Below, piece after piece: positions 1 through 10,707 of a stretch of 64,000 nucleotides of DNA. The stretch comes from Mycoplasmopsis columboralis. GTDB taxonomy: Bacteria; Bacillota_I; Bacilli_A; Mycoplasmatales; Metamycoplasmataceae. The stretch lies in NCBI RefSeq assembly GCF_900660675.1, contig NZ_LR215039.1, positions 558,001-622,000 on the forward strand, given 5' to 3'. Below the pieces are notes generated by a model. That model did no database searches. It saw only the letters and a program-made list of their open reading frames with translations, and had not been told where the DNA came from. Each line of letters opens with the position of its first letter. Position 1 is the stretch's first letter. The position numbers were made by a program, and so were the translations under genes.

Positions 1-383
1 CTAAATTCTTTTGCTCATGAACTTGGATAAGCTGAATATTGAATTGTTTCATCAATAATATCGTGCTCTCTTAATGTATTTGGAGCATCACAAATAGCTG
101 CTATTTTATTAGGAAATTTTTTTATCATCTCTAAAGAGACTTCATCAGTTCTTAATGATTGTGCTCCTGGTCCTCCTGGAACAAAGAGTAAATCGTAATC
201 ATTAATATTAACGCTATTTTTTACATTATGTATTGTGATAACTCCATATTGACTACTTACGGAAGTTAATTCAGGGTTGAAATAATCGATTTCCACACTT
301 TCATCTGCTCTTCTAAGGCAAGAAAGGGGAGTGACTAATTCAACATCATTAAATTTGTTTTCTAAAATTACTAATACTTTCAT
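1..383 (-). CDS. DJ-1/PfpI family protein, 3' end outside window
   Basis: Only the first 127 codons lie in the window; the stop is past the left edge. The N-terminus MKVLVILE, the segment LLFVPGGPGAQ and the nucleophile elbow AICDAPNTL are typical of the DJ-1/PfpI class of glutamine-amidotransferase-like folds, with Cys in the elbow as the expected reactive residue. Family members act as deglycases, glyoxalases, chaperones or proteases, so the exact activity is open. UGA at 15-17 is read as Trp. It is the last visible gene of the def operon; its ATG shares one base with the TAA of the gene upstream (TAATG), so translation is probably coupled. Confidence 0.85.
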
Positions 384-1282
384 TATCTTTTTTTAAATCT
401 TAAAACTCCTCTTCATAATAAATACACAAAAATCGCAATTGGAAGTAAAACTACCAAAACAAAAACAACAATATAAAAGTTTCTTCATCCTTTATTTAAA
501 GATTTTTTAGAATCTTCTACCATTGATAAAAATTCTGCAGTGTCATTTACAATAAACATTTTTATGTCTTGAATACGTTTTTTGTCATATAAGTATAAAC
601 CAAAATATAAAACACTTATAACAACCATACTCAATAATCCAATAATTAAAAATACTTGAGTGTTTCCAAAACCATTATCTAGCAATTTAACCAAATCAAT
701 TGTGCTATCAATTTTAATAGCACTTGTTTCGGATGTTTTGATGATGATTTTTTCGGCTTTATAAAGTCCAAAAACAATTAACTCTAAAAGTCCAAAATAT
801 GTCATAAAAAAGGTATAAATTCACGTCAAATTAATCACTTTACGAGAAATATCTTTATATAAGTCCGCAAATGTTGTGCTAGCAGCAATATCTCCGCTAC
901 TAAAACTTTCTCGATATTTTCTTTCAATGCTTTTTCATGCTGAGAGTCTAATTAAATTTTTCGCAAAGTAAAAAAGAGAAATTGCCAATAACAGTCCAAG
1001 TCCTATTCAATAATATATTCCTGATGAAGGTTCTTTGGCTGTATTAAATGAATAGTTCATGATCATTCCAGACAAACAAATAATTAAAAGTATTCATCAA
1101 AAAATGAGCGCAACTTTTCGAATGTTTTTTTCTTTTTTAAGGATTCTAAAAGTATCAGATGAAAGCATTCTTTGTGGATCTTGATATTTATTAATTATTT
1201 TCTCTTGTTGAGCAATACTGTGCTCTAATTTATTACTTTGTTGCAATTCAACTGTATTGTTTGATATTTTTGGTTTAAACAT
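383..1282 (-). CDS. Multi-pass membrane protein, unknown function
   Basis: A 299-residue protein with a polar, Gln/Lys-rich N-terminal tail of about 55 residues, then hydrophobic segments near residues 58-78 and 85-105, further ones around 160 and 205-230, and a last one near the basic C-terminus (RFKKR). I recognise no family. The start at 1282 (MFKPKI) is preferred over 1309 because AGGTGA lies 5 nt before it; it then overlaps the end of the upstream gene by 8 nt. It sits between another membrane protein and the DJ-1 gene in the def operon. Trp codons at 1097-1099, 485-487 and 413-415 are UGA. Confidence 0.75.
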
Positions 1283-2507
1283 TATCACCTGGTTTCTGTA
1301 ATTGCTCATTTAAACTAGCAAATACTTCATTAATTAAACGAATAGAAAATTCTGATTCTTCTTTTAATTGTCCTTCTAACTTAGTGCTAAATCACTCAAT
1401 AACTTCATCCTTAGCATTTTGATCTAATGAAGAAGTTAATTGAATTAATGCGATAGCTGAAGTTTCTATATTTTCATTATTAAATTGTTCTACTGCCGCT
1501 TGTTTTGCTTCTTTGATGATGAGTTCTTCTTTTTCTTGTTTACTTAAAGTATCATAAGTTGGGTGTTTTAGACGAATTTGTTTAATAGCTTGATCATATT
1601 GAGAACTTAACTCTTTAGCAGCATTATTTATGTTTTCACTTAGTTGTGAATCATTATCAAGTCTTTTAAGAATATCATTTCTTAATTGTGAATCATTGAT
1701 TAGTTCCGCTAATTCACTTAAATTAGAAATAAAGTTTTCTTTTTCTTGATCAGTTAGACTATTTCAATCTCGCGCAAAAACCTCTTGAAATTTATTTGGA
1801 TCTTCAAATATTTTAAAAAGGCCTTCTATTTTTTTCAAAATATAACCTGGAGCCTTCCCTTTAAAACCAGTCAGAAGTGATACGCTAAATTGTTGAAAAG
1901 AATCAGTTTGTTTAGCTGTAGGCTTGGCACTAACAATTGCAGCAAACATCGGTACACCAATTGCAAAACTTGTTAAAGCATAAAAAGTTCTTAAAACTCT
2001 TCTAGGTTTTCGAATCGGAAGAGAAGCTCTTTGATAAGTTGTAATTGATTGTGAAGATTCCAAATTATTCATTGAATCTTGAGATTGATTTTTAAAAATT
2101 TCATTTTCTTGCTTTTGAATTTCATCCAACATTTGTTTTTGATGTTTGATTTTGCGTTTTCTTTTTATCAGTAAAACGCTAGTAAATGTAATTGTGCTTA
2201 TTACATTTAAAATAGCATAGACAATAAAATATAAAAAGATTAAAGAATACCTAATTAACTCAGCTGTAAGATTCTTATTTTCATCATTAGGTAAACTCGC
2301 AACAATTGCTTTATATAAAATAAATGTAACTAGCGACGAAATAGCAATAACTAACACTTGAACTATCAAAAAAGGTCATTTAAAGTAATAACCACTAATA
2401 ATTAAGAAAACAGCTAGCAAAATAACTCCAAAAATAATTAAAGCTAAAAAAGCACTGCTGTTTGTAAATTGAACAAGTGACTTTAAAAAACTTGAAGCGT
2501 TTGACAT
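1275..2507 (-). CDS. Membrane protein with long soluble C-terminal domain
   Basis: A 410-residue protein starting MSNASSFLK just after the def stop. Three hydrophobic segments occupy roughly residues 1-95, with another near residues 165-185 (TFYALTSFAIGVPMF). The C-terminal 220 residues are polar and predicted helical, with phrases such as LTDQEKENF and LSKQEKEEL that resemble the helical repeats of the surface protein encoded upstream at 3123-5540. No enzyme motif is visible. UGA codes for Trp at 1764-1766 (DWNSL). It overlaps the next gene by 8 nt, so the two membrane proteins are probably made together and may form a complex. Confidence 0.75.
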
Positions 2508-2508
2508 A

Positions 2509-3066
2509 TTAAATTAAAATAGTCCTTTTGTTTGGTTTTTTTCATGGGTTTTTCTTATCAATTCGATCAATAAAAAGTTTCCCTTGCAAGTGATCTAATT
2601 CATGTTGAAAAATAATGGCTAAATACCCAGTAAGATCAAAGGTATAAACCCCTTGTTTGTTATAGCTATAAGCTTGCACTGTGATTTTATTGCTTCTCGG
2701 AACATATCCTTCTTGATTTGGTCAATCTTCAGGAACTGATAAACACCCTTCTCCTTCAGATAACGCAACTAATTGATCGCTTTTGCGAATGACTTTAGGA
2801 TTAAATAAAACATCTTTAAAAATAGGATTTCCTTTGGCATCTGGTAAATAAACATAAAAAACATTTTTAAGTATTCCGTATTGTACCGCAGCCACTCCAA
2901 CACCTGCTCTAAACTCGCTGCCTTCTTTTTGAGAATCATCAATGTGATAGATCATTTTTTCAGCTAATTCAATATCTTCTTCGCTCAAAGGAAGAGGTAC
3001 ATCTAAAGATTTTTGCCTTAAAACTTTTTCAGGTAAGTTAACAATTTTGACATCATATTTTTTCAT
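2509..3066 (-). CDS. def: Peptide deformylase
   Basis: This enzyme removes the formyl group from the N-terminal Met of new proteins. All three deformylase motifs are present in order: GVGVAAVQYG (motif 1), EGCLSVPED (motif 2, with the metal-binding Cys) and QHELDHLQG (motif 3, HExxH with both metal-binding His and the catalytic Glu). Length (185 aa) is normal. The loop before the HExxH motif is long and Tyr-rich. The stop is separated from the next ATG by one base. A TATAAT box lies 7 nt before the ATG without a Shine-Dalgarno sequence, so the mRNA is probably leaderless and def is the first gene of the operon. Confidence 0.95.
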
Positions 3067-3082
3067 ATTTTCAATTATATTA

Positions 3083-3109
3083 AAAAACGAAGTTTAAGAC
3101 TTCGTTTTT
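3083..3109. terminator. Rho-independent terminator
   Basis: An 11-bp perfect stem (AAAAACGAAGT / ACTTCGTTTTT) with a 5-nt loop lies between the stop of the 805-residue surface protein and the def promoter. The stem's A/T ends supply an oligo-U tail. It separates the surface gene from the def operon. Confidence 0.85.
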
Positions 3110-3122
3110 ATTACTTTGATAA

Positions 3123-5540
3123 TTAATTAGAACCTGTGGTTGAAGTTTCTGAAGAAGTGTTTGCATCGGTTGGATTACCGTGTGTTGCTGAATAATTTTC
3201 TGACTCTGTTCTAAATTTTCCGTATGCAGCCCTCAATTCTTGGAAAGCTTGAGTTATGCTCTGAGTTGATGCTAAAATTTGATCATAAGTTGCTGTCTCA
3301 AGATCTAATGTTGATTGTGTTTTTACGTTTGACGAGTTATTATACGCATCTCTTAGAGGGGTTGTTATTTCTTCAGGATAATCATTATGACTTAAATGAT
3401 AAACTATAGTTTCGTTGTTTAATAAATTGTTCAATCTTCCTAGATTAGCTGTATATTGAGATTTAGCTTTTTCTTTTTTATCTTCTTCAATTAATTGTGC
3501 AAATTTATCGTGCGCTTCTTGTTTAATAAGAGCAACTGCTGATTTTAATGTATCAATATCACTATCATCAAGACCCGCTAATTCAAATGCATAATCAGTA
3601 TATTCTTCTTCTCATTTATCTTTTACTGATTGCTCAAAACGAGAAATTTGTTCACCATCGAATTGCCCTCCACTAGCAGCAATATCTCTGTAATTGTTTA
3701 GAACAGATGTTGCTTCTTTTTCATAAGCAAATGCTTGAAGTTCTCTTAATTTATTTTCAAATTGTTCTTTTTTGCTATTGAACTGTTCAGAAGCATTTTC
3801 TCCGCTTTCAGCAGCATTCGCAACTTCGCTTGCTAATCCTTCTAATTCAAGTTTTTGATCTTCGGTTAATTGATTATACATAGGATCGGCTTTGAATTCA
3901 TCGTTCTCTTCAGCAGTTTCGGCTTTAGATAATTTAATCTTCAATTCTTCAACTTTTTCTAGTAATTGGGTTTTAGATGCGTTAAATTGTTCTTCATTTG
4001 AACGATCTGAAATGTCAACTCCTTTAAGAGCACTCATTAAATCTTCTAATTCTGCTTTGTCTTGTTCACTTAATGAAGAATATTTAGGGTGTTCTTTAAC
4101 AGAATTGTATGCTTTTGTTGCCTCATCTAATTCTTCTTGAAGTTTTAACTCTACACTTTTAGCATTTAGTTGATTAATTGCTTCTTTTAATTCATCCGCA
4201 CTTACATTTTCATTACTTTTTAATGCTTCTTTTTGGTCAATTAAAGTCTGTAGTTGTGCTTGATGCTCTTCATTTAAAGAACCTTTAGCTTCTTTTGCTT
4301 TATTAATAGTAGTATCTAACTCATCTAGTAAAACAAGTTGTTTGTATTTAGTTGATAAATTATCTAATTTTTCTTGAATTTGTTCAGTTGTTAAGTTTGA
4401 ATTTAAAGCTTCTTTATCTGATGTAATTAAAGAATCTAAAATAGCTTTTCTTTCCGCACTTAACGCTGGAACATCTTTTCCTAATTCTGAATAATTTCCC
4501 CCGTTAGCTGCAAGTTGAGCTAATTCATCAGCTTTAGCTAAATATTGCATTTTTAATTCACGCGCAGCTTTATCATCTTCAAGTTCTTTCATTTTATTTA
4601 GAAGATTTTCTTTTTCAGCTGGGTAAGATTCTTTGCCTTCTGCAGTAGCTAAATCTAAGGCTTTGACTTTTTCAACTAATTGATCTAATTGTTGTTGTTT
4701 TTCTTGTGTAGCACTGGTGTATGCTTCTGAAGATTTAAACGCTTCTGCTTTAGCTAATAAAGATTCTTTGTCATTTTTAAGCATTAAATCTTTTAGTTCA
4801 TTTTCTAAATTAGCTTTTGCCTGAATTAATCCTTCTGTAGTTGCATCAGTAGCATTAGCTAGTTGTTCATATCTATTTAAAATCTCATCTAATGCTGCTT
4901 TATTTGACTCAAGCAAGGTATCTTTAAGAACTTTAGAATCAGAAATAGCTTGTAATAATTCTTTCTTAGCATTTTCCAATTCTTTTTCTTCTTGAATAGC
5001 TTCATCGCTTTGAACTTGTGCTTTATTTGTGGCATCAAGAAGATCATTTAATGCTTTTTCAAAGTCTTGTGAGGTTTGATTTGAATCCACAACATTGTTT
5101 AAGTTGTCAATTGCTTTTTGTAAATCGGCTTTTTGTTCATCTGTTAATTCAGCGTTTTTTAGAACCTCCATTGCTTTTTCAACTGGTAATTTCGCTGATA
5201 ATTTTTTAGCCAATTTTTCTAATTCTTGTAGTTTTTCTTGTTTTGTTTGCTCATTTATTTGCTCGTAATTCATTAAGTGCTTATCCCTTAATGACTCAAC
5301 ACTTAAATATGATGGTGTTGATAAATATTTTGAATAAGCATCCAAAATTTGATCTGACGATTGTTTATATTCATTTAACACTCTATCATTTTCGGTTTGA
5401 GTTTCCTTATAGTCCACTCTTGTACCTTTTTCTTTTTGTGAGCGTTTTTGTAATGTTGTAAGAGCAGCAACTGCTGATACCCCTGCAACTAATCCTAAAG
5501 CTAAAATAGCTCCTGTAATTTTTCTACCTTTATTTTTCAT
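3123..5540 (-). CDS. Large coiled-coil surface protein, N-terminally anchored
   Basis: An 805-residue protein. Residues 1-32 form a basic start plus one hydrophobic helix (ITGAILALGLVAGVSAV) with no lipobox Cys, so it is probably held by an uncleaved signal anchor with the rest outside the cell. The remainder is almost pure Glu/Lys/Gln/Leu helix with degenerate repeats of about 70-80 residues that carry the phrase L(T/S)xxQKxxLexL, for example LTDEQKADLQ, LNEEHQAQLQ, LSEQDKAELE and LTEDQKLELE. This looks like the FIVAR/GA three-helix modules of Gram-positive and mycoplasma adhesins. The only UGA Trp visible is at 3612-3614. Its promoter is close to the ATG and a T18 run lies upstream on the transcribed strand. 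Role inferred: adhesion or binding of host proteins. Confidence 0.8.
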
Positions 5541-5546
5541 ATTTTC

Positions 5547-5552
5547 ATTATA
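5547..5552 (-). promoter_or_regulatory. -10 box giving a leaderless start
   Basis: TATAAT, preceded by TGT (extended -10), lies 6 nt before the ATG of the coiled-coil surface gene. Transcription would begin at or next to the A of ATG. No Shine-Dalgarno sequence can fit. Confidence 0.7.
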
Positions 5553-5609
5553 ACAAAATTAAATTTAAATTAAATTGTTCGTTTTTTACCTTCTAACTCT
5601 GAAAAATCG

Positions 5610-5627
5610 AAAAAAAAAAAAAAAAAA
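5610..5627. repeat. Homopolymer run of 18 A (T18 on the minus strand)
   Basis: An uninterrupted A18 run lies between the fRMsr gene and the surface-protein promoter. It acts as the U-tail of the hairpin at 5623-5648 but is far longer than any other U-tail in the window. Runs of this length slip during replication. It ends about 57 nt upstream of the surface gene's -10 box. Confidence 0.9.
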
Positions 5628-5648
5628 CAGTCATGCAAAACTGTTTTT
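5623..5648 (-). terminator. Terminator of the smc operon
   Basis: An 8-bp stem AAAAACAG / CTGTTTTT with a 10-nt loop lies just after the fRMsr stop codon, followed on the minus strand by the T18 run. Confidence 0.75.
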
Positions 5649-5660
5649 CTGGTTTTGGAA

Positions 5661-6098
5661 CTAAAGTAATTTTTCTAGTTCGTGTTCCAAAATTGACACA
5701 ATTTCTTCTAAAGATTTAACGGTTTGAGTATCAAATCTTTTATAAACTGGTGCATCAATATCCAAAACTGCAAATAATTTGTTTTTTACAATTACTGGAA
5801 TAACCACTTCACTTTTTGAGTTGCTATCGCAAACAATGTGATCTTTAAAAGTATTAACATCATCTACAACAACGGTTTTTTGAATGGTGGCAGCGTGCCC
5901 GCATACCCCTCTATTAAAAGGAATTACTGAACAAGCAACCTTACCTTGAAAAGCGTGTAAATATAAAGTATTGTCTTCATTTACATAAAAACCTGCTCAA
6001 TTTAAATTGTCGAATTTTTCTCAAATAAAAGCGGATGTGTTGGCTAAAATTGTGTAAATTTTCTTTTCATTATCAATTAAATTTTTATATTCATTCAT
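5661..6098 (-). CDS. GAF-domain free methionine-(R)-sulfoxide reductase
   Basis: A 145-residue single GAF domain. Three Cys occur in the pattern of the fRMsr (MsrC) family: ACSVIPFNRGVCGHAA supplies two and HIVCDSNSKSEVVIPV the third. These act in a disulfide relay that reduces free Met-(R)-sulfoxide, with thioredoxin as usual reductant; trxA is in this window. The C-terminal phrase LDIDAP also fits the family. Start is the ATG one base after the smc stop. It is the last gene of the smc operon, an unusual place that hints at constitutive expression. Confidence 0.88.
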
Positions 6099-6099
6099 T

Positions 6100-9039
6100 T
6101 TACTGTTTGTTTTTTTCAATTAATTTTTCTGCATCAGAAAGTTTAATTGAGAAGAAACTTGTTACTCCTCTATTTTGCATTGTTGCCCCAAATAAATGGT
6201 CAACTCTAGACATTGTTCCATGACGGTGAGTAATGACAATAAATTGGGTTTGTTTTTTAAGTTCTTGTAAGTAATTTGCATAACGCACAACATTTGATTC
6301 ATCCAGAGCAGCTTCTACCTCATCTAAAATACAAAGAGGTAAAGGACGAGCTTTTAAGATTGCAAAGAGTAATGAAATAGCAATAAGAGATTTTTCTCCT
6401 CCAGAAAATAGTTTTAAATTCTTAACACTTTTTCCAGGAGGTTGTGCAAAAATAGAAATTCCACTTTCAAGCACATTGCTTGGATCGACAAATTTTACTT
6501 GTGCAGTTCCTCCACCAAACATAGATTTAAATACTTTATCAAATTCAACATTTACATCATTAACAATATTGCTCAAACGAGTAATAATTATTTTGTCTAA
6601 CTCTGCAATTGCGTTTAAAACTGTGTCTTTAGCTTCTTGTAATTCATCTCTATTTGATACATAAACATCATATTTAGATTCAACTTCTTCAAGTTGAATG
6701 ATTGACTCTAAATTTACATTTCCTAAAGCATTAATTTCGTTTCTGAGTTCAGTTATTAATTCTTCTGCCTTTTCAATTGGCATTTCTAATTTATAATTTT
6801 TCACTGCGTTTTCGAGGGTTAAGTTATAAAAAGAAACTAATCTTATACGGTGTTGTTCAAGTATTTTTTCTGATTCTTTTGCTTGATATAATTTTTCGCT
6901 AAATGATTCTGTGAGTTGATTGAACAATTTATTAGCCTCATTTCTAAGCTCATTTAGTTGTTCAATATCAGCATCAATTTTATGTTTTTGTTGTAATAAA
7001 GCACTAAGCTCAAAAACAAAAGTTTTTAGCTCACTATCAATTTTGTTGATTCGATCAATAGTTGCATTAACGGTCTCTCCACTAATTTTAGAAACATCTT
7101 CTCCAAGAAGTGAAAAATCAGATTGAATTTTGTCTAATTTTTCTTGAGTATGTTTAATTGAAATTAAGATTCCTGAAATTTCGTTTCCATAAGAAGTCAC
7201 ATAATTTTGCAAATTAATACTTTGGCTTTTTAGATTTTCAATATCTACGGTGTGTTTTTTCTCCATTGCGACAATTCCAGGAATGAGATTCTCTAATTGT
7301 TTAATTTTGTCATCAATTCCTAAAATATCATCACTTTCTTGTTTTGTTCCCCCGACCATAATTCCACCAGGACGAACCACATCACCATCTTTAGTAACAA
7401 CCATGTATTTTTTGTCTAATACTTTAGAAATTTTATTAGCTGAATCAATGTTATCTACAACTACAATATTTCCAAGTAAAAACCTATTTAGTACATCATA
7501 TCTAGGATCTACTTTAACAAGCTCACTAGCAAGGCCTAAAAAACCTAGATGATTTCTTACAACTAATAAATAATCATCGCGAATAAATTTTTCTTTAATT
7601 GAAGTTAAAGGAATAAAGGTTGCCCGTCCTCCATTATTGGATTTCAAAAATTCAATTGCCTTAACGGCTGTTTCAGGAGTATCCACAACTACATGTTGTA
7701 CGCTTGAAGCCAAAACAGCTTCAATAGCAGAAGTATATTCGCTTTCTACTTTAATTAAATCACCAACAATTCCTTTTAAACCTCTAAAGTTGTGAGCATT
7801 TTCTAAAATTGTTTTGGTTCCTTTGTAAAGATTACTTTTACTTTCTTTTTTAGAAGCTAAAATTTTAAGTTGAGTTTCAATCTCGTGTTTTTTTCTACTC
7901 AAATTATTAAGTTTAGTTTGCAAGTCATTAATTGTAACGTTTACTTCTGTGAGCTTTTGAGCAGTTTGTTCTTTTTTATCTTTAATTTCTTTTTCACTAT
8001 TTAAAAGATGCTCTAAAACTTGTTTTTGTTCAATATAAGCTTCTTGCAATGCTTCTTTTTTCTCTTTTAAATCAACTTGAAACTCTCCAGAGGCAATCAT
8101 GTTTCTTCTTGTAGTTTCAGTGTTATATATAATTTTAAGTTCATTTAAACGAGATTCAGCAGCATTCTTTTTAGATGAAAGTTCTGAAATCCTTTTGTTT
8201 AAATCACCTTGCTCATTTTTACGATGAGCTATTTTAGTGCTATATTCATCAATTTTATCTCTATAGTTATTCTTTGTGTCTTCAACACCTTCAAGTTCAT
8301 TTTTTAATGATGAGCAAAGTTGTTCCAAACGAACAATTTCTTGCCCTAAATAAGCAATTTCAACATTTTTTAATTTAGCAGTTTTGTCTTTGAAAACAAG
8401 AGCTTTTTCTGCTTGTTTTCTAAGAGGTTCTAGTTGCTTTTCTAATTCACTAATGTGTGCTTGAATAATTTTTAGTGATTCATCTGTTCTTTCAAGTTTT
8501 CTAATTGATTCAATTTTTCTAAATTTATATTTAGAAACTCCAGCAGCTTCTTCAAAAATACCTCTACGGTCCTCATCACTAGCTTGAGCGATATCACTAA
8601 CAGTACCTTGAGAAATAATAGCTAAAGAGCTCTTTCCAATTCCCGTTTCCATCGCAATGGCTTTAATATCTTTGTGTCTTGCTGGTTGCCCGTTAATGTA
8701 GTATTGGTTTAATCCTTTGTTTCTTTCTAAAGAGCGAGTGATTGAAATAGTTTCGCCTTCATATGAAGTAAGTCCGTCTTTATTTTCAAAAGTTAAAGTA
8801 ACAGTTGCTTTGTCTAAAGGTTTAGCGGTTTTTGAACCTGCGAAGATAACATCTTTCATTTCATCTCCACGAAGTTCTTTAGCGCTTTGTTCTCCCAACA
8901 CTCATTTAATGGCATCATTAATATTACTTTTACCTGAACCATTTGGCCCGACAATTCCAGCAATTCCACCATCAAAACGTAAAATTACCGGATCAGCAAA
9001 TGATTTAAATCCGTGAGCTTCAATTTTAATTAATTTCAT
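6100..9039 (-). CDS. smc: Chromosome segregation ATPase SMC
   Basis: A 979-residue SMC protein that loops and compacts DNA as a dimer. The N-terminus MKLIKIEAHGFKSF leads into Walker A GPNGSGKSN (residues ~31-40). Coiled coil runs to about 390, then comes the hinge around residues 400-560 (VVVDTPETAV, RATFIPL), then the second coiled coil. The C-terminal head has signature LFSGGEKS (~880) and Walker B LCILDEVEAALD (~900). It is shorter than the usual ~1180 residues, mainly in the coiled coils. The true start at 9039 lies upstream of a UGA Trp in IKWVLGE. It follows rnc, as in Bacillus. Confidence 0.96.
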
Positions 9040-9049
9040 TTTTGTTCCT

Positions 9050-9730
9050 TTACTTTAGCTTATTTAAGGCATCCTGAGCCGCTAATTGCTCAGCCTCTTT
9101 TTTGGAATGTCCAATTCCTTTTCCGTAAATTTGTTTATCATGAAGAGCTTTTGCCAAAAATGTTTTGTCATCATTTTGAACCACAACATATGTCACACTA
9201 TTTTTTGAAAAACTTTGAAAATACTCTTGCAAAATTGTTTTTGAATCCTTGTTTCCTTGGGAATGAACTTTATCAATGATAGGAAAAATATATTTAGCCA
9301 CAAATTTACGTGCTTGTTCAAGACCTTGATCTAAATAAATGGCTCCCAGCATTGATTCAAAAATGTCTGCTTTAACTTTAAGAGAGTTTTTAACATCATT
9401 AGCTGTTTGTTTAATTCCAGTTTTTAAAATATCTACTAAACCCAATTTTTCAGACAATTCCGCTAGCGTTTCAGTTCTAACAGCAGTAGAACGTACTCTA
9501 GTTTGCATTCCCGGTTCTAATAATGTGTATTTTACAAATATATATTCACTAGATAAAAAATTCAAAACCGAATCACCTAAAAACTCTAATTGTTCGTAGC
9601 TATTAAAACTTTTGTGCAAGGCTACATACGAAGAGTGAGTAATAGCAGCAAAATACAATTTTTCATTTTTAGGTTCAATTTGATGATGTCTTAAAAATTC
9701 ACTTAGCGATTTAGCTTTAATAATTGTCAT
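9050..9730 (-). CDS. rnc: Ribonuclease III
   Basis: A 226-residue double-strand-specific endoribonuclease that matures rRNA. The catalytic signature appears as YEQLEFLGDSVLNF (residues ~44-57), the second acidic cluster as FESMLGAIYLD (~125), and a C-terminal dsRNA-binding domain ends GKGIGHSKKEAEQLAAQDALNKL. Two bases separate its ATG from the plsX stop and 10 bases separate its stop from the smc start. The order plsX-rnc-smc matches Bacillus minus the fatty-acid synthesis genes in between. Confidence 0.95.
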   Translation of the reverse strand: MTIIKAKSLSEFLRHHQIEPKNEKLYFAAITHSSYVALHKSFNSYEQLEFLGDSVLNFLSSEYIFVKYTLLEPGMQTRVRSTAVRTETLAELSEKLGLVDILKTGIKQTANDVKNSLKVKADIFESMLGAIYLDQGLEQARKFVAKYIFPIIDKVHSQGNKDSKTILQEYFQSFSKNSVTYVVVQNDDKTFLAKALHDKQIYGKGIGHSKKEAEQLAAQDALNKLK

Positions 9731-9732
9731 AA

Positions 9733-10707
9733 TTAAATTTGCTCACTTAATTTAGAAATTAAATCTTTTTCCATAGCATCTTGAAGCTGATGTAATGCGG
9801 CTAAGTAACTTTTTTTATCACTTGAACCATGAGTTTTTAAAGCCGGAGCATTTACCCCAATTACTCAAGCACTTCCAACATTACGATAATCAAGTTGCTT
9901 CATTACATCTTTGAAAGCTCTTTTCATTAAAAGAGCACCGATTTTACGCACAAAAGATTTATTGATGCTTTCTTTTAAGGAATCAATAAAAGTAAACACA
10001 GCTCCTTCATAGCTTTTAAGCACCAAGTTACCGCCATATCCATCAATAACAGCTACTTCAAAATTCCCTCTAAATAAATCTCTGGTTTCATGAAACCCCA
10101 AATAATTAATATTGCTATTTTCTTTAAGTAATTGATGTGCCTCTTTAGTAAATTCAAGACCTTTATAATCTTCGGTTCCTATATTTAATAAAGCAACTCT
10201 AGGATTTTCTTGATTAAACATCACTTTATAAAAACTTGAAGCTAAATTAGCTCATTCCACTAGTCATTCAGCTTTAACTTCCAAATTAGCTCCTACGTCT
10301 AAAAAGACAAATTTCTTTCCATTAATTGCATTTGCTACAGGCATAAAAGCTGGACGAGAAACATTTGGTAATCTTTTTAGTTTTAATGTCAAAGCCGAAA
10401 TATAACTTCCGCTATCTCCACAAGATAAAATGCTTTGGGCTTGATTTGTTTTATATAGATCAATTGCTTGATTCATTGAAGTGTTTTCTTTTAAAGTTTG
10501 TTTAATATTTTTAGGATCGCTAGGAGTATTTGGATTATCAACAAGTTCAATGTTTTGAGGTAATTTTAAATTGATATTTTTTAGATTTCCAACTAACACA
10601 ATTTTAGTTTCAGGGTGTTTTAAAGCAAATTCTTGAGAGGCTTCAATTGCTGGCATTACTCCATTATCATTTCCATTGATATCAAAAGCAATAGTATATT
10701 TATACAT
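9733..10707 (-). CDS. plsX: Phosphate acyltransferase PlsX
   Basis: A 324-residue protein that makes acyl-phosphate for phospholipid synthesis. The start is MYKYTIAFDINGND where the family has DxMGGD; later come ETKIVLVGN, the helix ILSCGDSGSY, FVFLDVGAN and AVIDGYGGNLVLKS near the C-terminus, all matching PlsX landmarks. The N-terminal motif is degenerate (DINGNDNG). UGA encodes Trp in the LVEWANLASSF stretch. Coupling with fakA (TAATG overlap) indicates that imported fatty acids are phosphorylated by FakA and handed on; no fatty-acid synthesis genes are nearby. Confidence 0.92.
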
